From Welwitschia mirabilis (taxonomy: Eukaryota > Gnetophyta > Gnetopsida > Welwitschiales): DNA of 24,396 nt. Where the stretch lies: positions 149,613,634-149,638,029 of the forward strand of contig JBOZIK010000001.1 of NCBI GenBank assembly GCA_051453625.1, given 5' to 3'. Positions 9,976-16,217 of this stretch are shown in pieces; position 1 is the first letter of the stretch, and every line of letters begins with the position of its first letter. Below the pieces are notes generated by a model. That model worked only from the letters and a program-made list of their open reading frames with translations, had not been told where the DNA came from and searched no databases. The position numbers were made by a program, and so were the translations under genes.

Positions 9976-10041
9976 GTAATTCGTAAAAGAGCTTAAAATT
10001 GTTCAATTTTTGAAATCACCTATTTATTTGCCATCAATGTT

Positions 10042-10050
10042 AAAGGGGGA
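10042..10050 (+). promoter_or_regulatory. Polypurine tract of the copia element
   Basis: AAAGGGGGA followed by TAT lies immediately before the TG that opens the 3' LTR at 10054. This is the standard RNase H-resistant primer position for plus-strand synthesis. The same G-rich word recurs upstream at 9449. Confidence 0.85.
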
Positions 10051-10211
10051 TATTGTTAAATTATATTTGTTAATTAATATCAAACTAACATCTCTTATGA
10101 AGTGCAAATGTTATGTATTTCATGCAAATGATATTGAGTTTTATAGGTTAGAAGAATTGGACTAAAATATGCATCAGAAACCTACTAAGATAATTTACCC
10201 TCTAGTAAGGG

Positions 10212-10607
10212 GTTAACTGAATCCTAAAGGGGTCAATCGCATATAAAGCTATTACAAGAAAAATGAATTGAATCCAAAGGGATCTACTTGATTCTAATGG
10301 GATCAACTAGACATGTAATCTAAAAGTCAATATCCCTAAACCGAAGGGAAAGGGTTGACTAGATTTTCATGGGATCAATTGAATTTGAGGAGCTAATAGG
10401 AAATAGTCCTAGACTGAGAGGTAAGGGATTGACCAAATCCAGGATGGGTCAACTAGACTAGGGTCAACCAGACCCAAATGGAGTCGGTCAGACTTAGAGA
10501 TGCAAAAAACCTAGGGCAGCTATGTTTCTCTCTTTGGTGACTAGAGTAATTCATAACACCACATGGGGTTGAACAGATTTTTATGGGGTCAAATAGATGA
10601 TGTGGAA
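10212..10607 (+). repeat. Diverged 20-bp repeat array in U3 of the 3' LTR
   Basis: Units start at 10212, 10232, 10282, 10302, 10354, 10374, 10428, 10448, 10463, 10483, 10568 and 10588. Nearly all paired starts are 20 bp apart, and one is 15. The 15-bp step falls at the same place as in the 5' LTR (10448-10463 versus 4176-4191), so the array architecture predates insertion. Confidence 0.8.
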
Positions 10608-10723
10608 AAGAAAAATTTCTAAATATTATGTATCTATTTCCTAGCTATTAACTAGCCATTTTCTAATCATTTATAGCCATTAAAGGCATAATTCATTTAT
10701 AATAAACCCTATTAGCCCTTCAT

Positions 10724-10731
10724 TATAAATA
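10724..10731 (+). promoter_or_regulatory. TATA box of the 3' LTR
   Basis: TATAAATA is identical to and collinear with 4452-4459 in the 5' LTR. It sits in a block conserved between the LTRs. Confidence 0.65.
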
Positions 10732-11009
10732 GCTATGCCATTATTGACTTACAGATCTTTTGGCATTGTTCTTATTCGACATAATTATTATGAATCTGAA
10801 AGATCAAGTTGTAATTTCATTGGTGTATCATTATATTGCTTCACATCTAACTTGAGGAGATTTATCATTGGAATAAGTACTTCATTCTTATTAGATCCAA
10901 GAGCTTCATTATTGTGATCTATTAAAGAAGAGCTTCATTCATTATACTACTACAGAATGTGTGATATCTATGTAATCAAGGAAATACTACATCACATCTA
11001 TTGCATTTA

Positions 11010-11107
11010 GAGGTTAAGACTTAGCCTGTAAAAGTCCAATATAAAGGTTAAGACTTAGCCTATAAAAGTCCAATATGAAGATTGATACTTAGCTTATAAA
11101 ATTCCAC
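11010..11107 (+). repeat. Three copies of the ~33-bp repeat in the 3' LTR
   Basis: Units begin near 11010, 11041 and 11075. Each contains an ACTTAGC(C/T)T(G/A)TAAAA(G/T)TCCA-like core. The third is the most diverged. The 5' LTR has two units, so a unit was gained or lost after the LTRs became separate, or during reverse transcription. Confidence 0.8.
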
Positions 11108-11426
11108 TTTTAAGGGTTATAAGTAAACCTAGAAAACCTGTGGAGTAACAAATATCTAAGATCAAGCTTGAGAGAAGCTAATCATCAAGAGTGGAGTAAG
11201 AAAGTTCTCAAACCACTATAAATTTGACATTCCTTAAAATTGGTAGTTTGTGCATTTTATTTTGATTCCTTACTTTCAGTTTTCATTATTATATGCACAT
11301 TATTAAAGTTGTTATTTTCATATGCAAGCTGTGTTATAGATAGATTTAAATATTTCAGATTTCTATTTAATTTTTTTAAAAGAACCTATTCACCCCCTTT
11401 CCTCTTTAGAGTTCTTGATCCTATTA

Positions 11427-11431
11427 CCATC
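11427..11431 (+). repeat. Right target-site duplication of the copia element
   Basis: CCATC follows the last base of the 3' LTR and matches CCATT at 3776-3780 in four of five positions. Confidence 0.6.
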
Positions 11432-11478
11432 TTCCTCATAGGTGTAGGTACAAAGAATATTTACAATATATCATCAAA

Positions 11479-11544
11479 AGTCTCAATTGGTTACAAGGAA
11501 AATGTTGAGACTAAAAACATAAGGGGTCCCAAGTTCGAATCTTG
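11479..11544 (+). repeat. tRNA-like (possible SINE) segment with box A and box B
   Basis: AGTCTCAATTGGTTACAAGG resembles the D-arm/box A of a tRNA. CAAG-TTCGAAT-CTTG (11530-11544) makes a perfect 4-bp T-stem with a canonical seven-base T-loop, giving a box B-like AGTTCGAATCT. The A-to-B distance of about 50 bases fits pol III promoters. No acceptor stem or full cloverleaf can be drawn, so a tRNA-derived SINE or tRNA relic is more likely than a functional tRNA. It lies 50 bp beyond the copia insertion site. Confidence 0.4.
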
Positions 11545-11707
11545 AAAACAACACTTTATTGACCTCTTAAAAATATAAGTTTTAGTAGTAGATAAAATAA
11601 AACTAATAATATAGTTTAAAACATAAATATTATTATAACTTTACTATAGATTCAAAATCTCTTTCTTGAATCCTTTAATTCATCCCATTCATTCTTATAG
11701 TATCCTT

Positions 11708-11945
11708 TGTAATAACCCATTTTAAAAAATTCCTTAAACTAATAAACATAATACATCATATGATATGATTTTATATGTGTGTATGTATGCATGTGCATGC
11801 ACATGAATATAATTTATTAGCCTTAGGTATTATAATAGGTTCTTTAAATAATAAGCTAATAGATGCACTAAAATATTATATACATAAGAAAACCCCATAA
11901 GATTATTTGATGTCTAAATTATAATGTTTCTGAATGGATATTACA
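11708..11945 (+). repeat. Possible 5' LTR of the chromovirus
   Basis: It starts TGTAATAACCC, a common opening of plant gypsy LTRs, and ends TTACA just before a PBS-like sequence. The candidate 3' LTR at 16218 starts TGTAAT directly after a purine tract, and both contain TGAATGGAT near the expected end. Beyond that the two do not align by eye. The assignment rests on position and end motifs only. Confidence 0.3.
11772..11805. other. 34-bp alternating purine-pyrimidine run ending in a 16-bp palindrome
   Basis: Every base from 11772 to 11805 alternates pyrimidine/purine. The last 16 bases (CATGTGCATGCACATG) are a perfect palindrome. Such sequence can form Z-DNA or a cruciform. It also contains CATGCA on both strands, the core of plant RY elements. 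It lies inside the possible LTR. Confidence 0.85.
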
Positions 11946-11948
11946 ATT

Positions 11949-11960
11949 TGGTATCATAAT
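11949..11960 (+). promoter_or_regulatory. Degenerate primer-binding site of the chromovirus
   Basis: TGGTATCATAAT matches the tRNA-Met PBS (TGGTATCAGAGC, intact at 5123) over the first eight bases and differs after that. Its position just before the gag remnant supports it. Confidence 0.4.
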
Positions 11961-12059
11961 AATGAGTTTAAAGATTTTCAGCTGGGGTATCACATTGGAT
12001 AATAGAACAACATTACAATTTTAATTATTGAAAAAGTGGAAACTACAGAAGATAAAGCA

Positions 12060-12360
12060 AGGAAAATCAATGAAACCATTTTCTAGATTTGATAAATAGA
12101 AACTACTTTCACCTATGAAATGATTTACTAGAATGACGATGTGCCTACATCGTCTCCTTTATTATAGAAAATGCATATGAATGATGGTCCAGATGCCAAC
12201 AGAAACATCCTTAATGGATACCTTAAGACATCTTTGTAAAGGAATTCAAAAAGAAATTCATTCTCAAAAACTTTATAAAAGAAAAAATGGTGGAATTCTA
12301 ATGCCTGCATTAGGGAAATCAACCACTAGATGAATAGTAATCCCAATTCTAATGCATGAT
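12060..12360 (+). pseudogene. Chromovirus gag fragment
   Basis: In the frame starting at 12236, VKEFKKKFILKNFIKEKMVE, then F, a stop, CLH, a stop and GNQPLDE match the pattern of the gypsy Retrotrans_gag domain: a W..F...F..KY segment, then a K..EF..L.QG segment followed by V.EY. Gag is the capsid protein. Upstream sequence back to about 12060 is probably more gag, but I could not fix its frame. No zinc knuckle is recognisable downstream. An antisense frame at 12128-12322 is a shadow of this region. Confidence 0.6.
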
Positions 12361-12720
12361 GAAATACCAAAAGAACTTCACAGAAAACTAGTTAATAAAT
12401 AGTTTTATTAAAACACTACCACCCCAACTTAGAAGTATCCTATGCACCACAAAATGAGACATTACCTTGAATTAAATCAATTACATGAGCTTTATCACTT
12501 GCAAATGGACATATCCAACATGATAAACATACCATTAACATGTAAAATGTTTAGAATCAACATTACCTATCATGAATGTCAAGGGTCATATTACTAGAAA
12601 TTATTCATCTACAGCTTGAGCACCAAACATTTCTCAAAATAGTCAGCCTCAAGCTTTACAAAATTTAGCTACATAGTAAAAAATGGTATATGTTTCTTTC
12701 AAATAGATTCAATTTATAAC

Positions 12721-12990
12721 AAGTACTTTATCTTGAAATTACATGGTGAAATTTCATCTTTCTCTATTTCACTCCTAATAGATAGTGATGCCTTCCATAA
12801 TTTTATTTCTCTAGCATTATTTTAAAAATAAACATTAATAATTTTAAAGAATAAAAATCTAGAATATGAATCACAAGGGATAGTTGTCTTACATAGGATG
12901 GAAATTTTGCCCTTATCAACTACATTGGTCATGACTTATACTTTAGAGATAAGTTATATGTTTTTCACATTTGAGAATATCATGTCATTT
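12721..12990 (+). pseudogene. Chromovirus aspartic protease remnant
   Basis: LLIDSDAFHNFISLAL (about 12771-12820) matches the catalytic strand of gypsy retropepsins, whose active triplet is D(S/T)G. Here the glycine codon at 12787-12789 reads GAT (Asp), which should abolish activity. Later, HVILGISSLVRYNVQINF (12981-13035) resembles the DVILGMDWL-type segment followed by the 'I.C...' strand. Stops separate the two parts. The protease would normally cut the Gag-Pol precursor. Confidence 0.7.
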
Positions 12991-13200
12991 TGGGAATTTC
13001 TTCCTTAGTTAGATACAATGTTCAAATTAACTTTTACCAATGCACCCTCTTAGTAATAACTTCATTCAAAGAATGAATCTTATAGGGGAAGAGAGGGAAT
13101 AAGAGAATATTCCTAGCCTTACCTAGGTAGATTTTAAAAGCTATTAAAAGGAAATAAGTTTTTAGCACTCTAATTCAATCATAAAGCTATAAACATGATC

Positions 13201-13935
13201 CCTCATTACCAATAGAACTACAAGAATTTTCCAATATATTTAAAGATTCTAAAACATTACCATCCAAGAGGAAAGTGTATCACACAAACAACTTCGTTCC
13301 TAGAGTACAACCAATAGATTAAGTTTTCTATCAAATTCTCAATGATAGAATTAAGGGGATTGAAATTATAAATTGATCAACTACTTTTGGAAGAGAAGAT
13401 CCATTCTAGTGTTACCTTGGGAATCCTCAATACTTTTCATGAAGGAAAAAAAAAGATATATTTTGATTCCATGTTGACTATAGATAACTAAATAAGGTAA
13501 CCATAAAAAATATGTATCTTTTCATAAGAATTTATGATCTACTGGATCAACTTCAAGGAGATAGATTCTTTTCAAAGATTTACTTAAATTCTAATTATCT
13601 ACAAAATCACTTCTAGGATAAGACATAAGTATTATGGGTTCATAGTTATTTCTTTTAAATTGATAAATGCTCCTACTACTTTTATGAGTTTGAAGAATGA
13701 TATTTTTCGATCTTACCTAGATAAATTTATAGTTGTGTTTTTAGATGATATTTTGGTATACTCTAAAGGATGAAATGATCATGTTACACACTTAAAGCAA
13801 GTTTTATAAGTCTTAACCAAGCATGAATTTAAAGTTAAATTAAGCAAATATGACATATTTTAGATAAACATTAGCTATCTAAGACATGTGATTTCTAGTA
13901 AAGAGATCACAACTGATCCAGCCAAAGTAAAACCG
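13201..13935 (+). pseudogene. Chromovirus reverse transcriptase remnant
   Basis: LQEFSNIFKDSKTLPSKR opens the domain near 13215. DLLDQLQGDRFFSKIYL (13527-13577) is the finger/palm segment ending in the first catalytic aspartate position, which is tyrosine here in place of the usual aspartate. NAPTTFMSLKNDIFRSYLDK is followed by FLDDILVYSKG, with the catalytic DD pair intact at 13744-13749. ITTDPAKVK (about 13908) ends the domain. Several frameshifts lie between 13400 and 13660. The enzyme copies element RNA into DNA; this copy cannot be translated whole. Confidence 0.85.
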
Positions 13936-14149
13936 TAAGGGAATAGCTAGAATTAAAAGATGTCACATGTGTTTACAGCTTCTTTGGATTGGCTAGCTTC
14001 TATCAGAAATCCATTCTAGGATTCTCTTAAGTTGTAAGACCACTAAGAGATTTGACAAAATTAACATCTACATTTAACTTCAATGATAAATGTAAGAATA
14101 ATTTCTTAGGCTAAAGCTACTGCTTACAATAACACATATTCTCAAAATT

Positions 14150-14530
14150 ATAGAGATGAAAAACTCATTCACAATTACCACTGATACTTATACTTAAGGT
14201 ATAGCAACGGTACTAAGGCAAGATGGTCAAGTAATTACCTATGACCATGAAACTTAAATTAATATGAAAAGAACTATCCCATTCATAATATTAAACTATT
14301 AACCATAGTTCATAACCGAAAGGTTTAGAGACATTATCTATTAAAGGAGAATTTTTAGTTAAAACAAATCATAAAAGATTAGAATATTTCCAAAAATAGC
14401 CTATTTTAAACATATGACAAAGAAGATGGGATGAATTCATTACAGAATATGACTTTAAACTATAGTATACCCTGAGAGAGGAGAATAAAGTTGCTAACAT
14501 GCTAAGTAGAATGTGGTGCATGCTAGCTAT
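14150..14530 (+). pseudogene. Chromovirus RNase H remnant
   Basis: TDTYT, a stop, then GIATVLRQDGQVITYDHET starts the domain with its first acidic residue in place. FLVKTNHKRLEYFQK (from about 14350) has Asn where the family has the catalytic Asp of the TDH triplet. RRWDEFITEYDFKL and ENKVANMLSRMW (to about 14515) complete the fold. The enzyme removes RNA from the RNA:DNA hybrid. At least four stops interrupt it, and the minus-strand frame at 14369-14578 is its antisense shadow. Confidence 0.82.
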
Positions 14531-14679
14531 CATTATTACATTAGATCTATTAGTTTTTCTTAAGGTGTTAATAACCACTGACTCATATTAAGGAGATATA
14601 CATTAGTCAATTTAAGAAGAGAAAGAAGTCAATACATATACTCTTTTAGAAGATGGATACCTATTTAAAGATTGATGTC

Positions 14680-15850
14680 TTTGTATTCCATAAGGCGATG
14701 GAGAAGGAAGCTAATGTTCAAACTACATGAAGTTCCCTCTATAGAATACCTTGAATTAATTTAAAATTACTATCTATTAAGAAAGTATTACTTTTCATCT
14801 AGAATGAAGATAGATTTGAAGGAGTATATTTGTAATTATCCCACTTGCCAACAAATAAAGATTGATTAGGAAAGATTCACTAAATTCCTTTAACCATTAT
14901 GAGTACCACAGTGGAAATGGGAAGAAATATCTATAGATTTCATCACTAAGTTACCTCTCACTAATAAACAACATGATGTAATTTTTTTGGTATAAATATG
15001 TTGACTAAAATGGCCCATTTTATTATAGTACAAAGCTATAACATGGCCAAACAATTATTCCTATGATTTGTGTAGGAAGTTTTCATGTTACATGATGCAC
15101 CTCAAGTTATTTTATTGGATTGAGATACAAAGTTATTATCTAAATTTTAGAAATATTTCTTCTATTACTTGAGTACTAAACTTAGTTTTAGTACTATATA
15201 TCATCTAGAAATAGATGACTAGATAGAAAAAGTAAACCACATTTTTGAATAAAATTTACAGTGCTAAGTGACTAGAAAACCCAAATAATGGAAGAACTAC
15301 TCTAAACCACATTTTTGAAGAAACTCTATAGTGCTGAGTGTCTAGAAAACCCAAATAATGGGAGAACTACCTACACCTAGTAGAGGTTGCCTATAATCAA
15401 CCCTTTTAGATTTTAATTTAATGTTTCTTCTTTGAAGTTATGTATGATAGGACTTGTTCCACCACTATTACATGGTTTAACCCTTTATAACCACTAGAAA
15501 AGATTATACCATCTAAGTTAAAATCCATGGAAGACATGATTAACAAAATTAAGATACACATATAAGCTACCTAGGATTGGTATAAAAATACTATGGTAAA
15601 AAACATTAGACTTAAATATTCTAAATTTATAAACAATTGCTATTGAAAATCAGGTTAAAAATGGAATCCTTGAAAATGAGAAAGTATAATAAGCTACCCC
15701 CCCAATATTGTAGTCCATTCAAGATTATTGAAATATTAGGAGATCTATTTTATAAATTAGAGCTATCTTTACAAATGTCTTAAATACATTTGGTCTTCCA
15801 TGTAAGCATGCTAAAACTTTACTATGAGGATAAGAACCTAAACTATGCTC
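14680..15850 (+). pseudogene. Chromovirus integrase remnant
   Basis: CNYPTCQQIK (14831-14860) is the second half of the HHCC zinc finger. QWKWEEISIDFITKLPLT (from about 14911) carries the first catalytic aspartate. LLD, a stop, DTKLLSKF and then LSTKLSFSTIYHLEIDD lead to VNHIFEETL and WENYLHLVEVAYN, covering the remaining core with the catalytic glutamate segment. A 70-bp direct duplication (15233-15370) repeats the segment around VNHIFE. PPQYCSPFKIIEILGDLFYK and HVSMLKLYYEDKNL (about 15695-15840) are the GPY/F module typical of chromoviral integrases. Stops and a duplication make it non-functional. Confidence 0.85.
15233..15370 (+). repeat. Local 68-bp direct duplication inside integrase
   Basis: 15233-15300 and 15303-15370 are each 68 bases and differ at about eight positions. 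Both start TAAACCACATTTTTGAA and end AGAACTAC. The second copy joins the downstream integrase sequence correctly, while the first joins the upstream part. This is a tandem duplication that arose after or during decay. Confidence 0.9.
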
Positions 15851-15879
15851 TAAATTAATAGCATATTATGCTTAATTCC

Positions 15880-16041
15880 TACTTGACCTTTATTTTCTAT
15901 CCTAAAAAGTTTTTAAATACTATATGTAAATGATTAAGAGATAATAATGTAAATCAAATACTCATCCAATGGACCCATTGTAATTATCAAACTTGGAAAA
16001 ATAGGGAGTCCATGCAAGAGACTTTTCCTATACATTTTAAT
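15880..16041 (+). pseudogene. Chromodomain remnant at the integrase C-terminus
   Basis: The frame from 15940 reads DNNVNQILIQW, then THCNYQTWKNRESMQETFP and IHFN without a stop to 16041. The spacing of V.W, then TWE-like (TWK), then FP.HF is that of the chromodomains fused to chromoviral integrases, which bind modified histones and direct insertion into heterochromatin. The upstream half is not clear. Confidence 0.6.
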
Positions 16042-16207
16042 AAAATATGATATGTTAATTTTCATTGTTAATGTATCTATTAATGTACAATATTTTTCCT
16101 TCACTTATGTTTTGTAGATAATATATAAAATAATCTAGATGAGTATGCCTTCACAAATGGCATAAGGTAAGGTGAAACCATGCTTAAGGACTATTATGAT
16201 GCTTAAC

Positions 16208-16217
16208 AGGAAGGGAA
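16208..16217 (+). promoter_or_regulatory. Probable polypurine tract of the chromovirus
   Basis: AGGAAGGGAA is followed at once by TGTAATG, which could open the 3' LTR. It lies about 165 bp after the chromodomain remnant, as expected for the plus-strand primer. Confidence 0.45.

Larger units (their letters stand above)
8703..10041 (+). other. 3' internal region of the copia element with repeated purine tracts
   Basis: No coding sequence is visible. Purine runs resembling polypurine tracts occur at 9225-9235 (GTGGGAGAAAA), 9291-9307, 9377-9389 and 9449-9457 (AAGGGGGAG), before the true PPT at 10042. The segment before 9291 (TTTACCATTAATGTAAAAGGGAG) resembles the one before the true PPT (TTTGCCATCAATGTTAAAGGG), pointing to internal duplication. 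The region includes the N gap 9482-9954. Confidence 0.6.
3781..11426 (+). mobile_element. Decayed Ty1/copia LTR retrotransposon with a third frame and no visible polymerase
   Basis: In order it has a 5' LTR (3781-5120), a tRNA-Met type PBS (5123), gag with zinc knuckle, protease and GAG-pre-integrase remnants, a repeat-rich spacer (7286-7589), a third long frame (7590-8702), a long 3' internal region with purine tracts and an N gap, a PPT (10042-10050) and a 3' LTR (10054-11426). The gag and pre-integrase wording and the repeated GGGGGAG tracts resemble the SIRE/Maximus lineage. No integrase, reverse transcriptase or RNase H motif is visible between 7210 and 10041. The 473-bp gap is too small to hold them. 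It is therefore a non-autonomous derivative. Around the TATA box the two LTRs differ at about 9 of 60 aligned bases, so insertion was not recent. Confidence 0.88.
10054..11426 (+). repeat. 3' LTR of the copia element
   Basis: It begins TGTTAAATTA directly after the PPT and ends ...CCTATTA, where the 5' LTR ends ...CCTATCA. It keeps the 20-bp array, the TATA box, the approximately 33-bp repeats (three units) and the C-rich end. Short frames inside it (10735-10917, 11240-11545) overlap non-coding LTR sequence that is also present, without matching long frames, in the 5' LTR. I do not treat them as genes. Confidence 0.9.
11708..16217 (+). mobile_element. Heavily decayed Ty3/gypsy chromovirus
   Basis: On the plus strand one can follow, in canonical gypsy order, a gag fragment (12236-12333), a protease (12781), RT (13201-13935, FLDDILVYS), RNase H (14170-14520), integrase (14800-15830) and a chromodomain-like end (15940-16041). 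A possible PBS (11949) and a PPT (16208) border it. The chromodomain places it among chromoviruses (Tekay, Reina, CRM or Galadriel type). Stops and frameshifts occur every few dozen codons. The 5' LTR candidate (11708-11945) is short and I could not align a convincing 3' partner, so the outer ends are uncertain. Confidence 0.82.

Noticed and set aside
9429-9996. Frames of 175-185 codons across the first gap
   Set aside because: They are almost entirely N and are artefacts of the gap.
10735-10917. Plus-strand frame inside the 3' LTR
   Set aside because: It is non-coding LTR sequence. The aligned part of the 5' LTR has no matching open frame.
11240-11545. Plus-strand frame of 101 codons
   Set aside because: It runs from the U5 part of the 3' LTR into flanking DNA and across the tRNA-like segment. 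The 5' LTR has no equivalent frame.
12128-12322. Minus-strand frame of 64 codons
   Set aside because: It is antisense to the chromovirus gag fragment, which has the better match.
14369-14578. Minus-strand frame of 69 codons
   Set aside because: It is antisense to the RNase H remnant.
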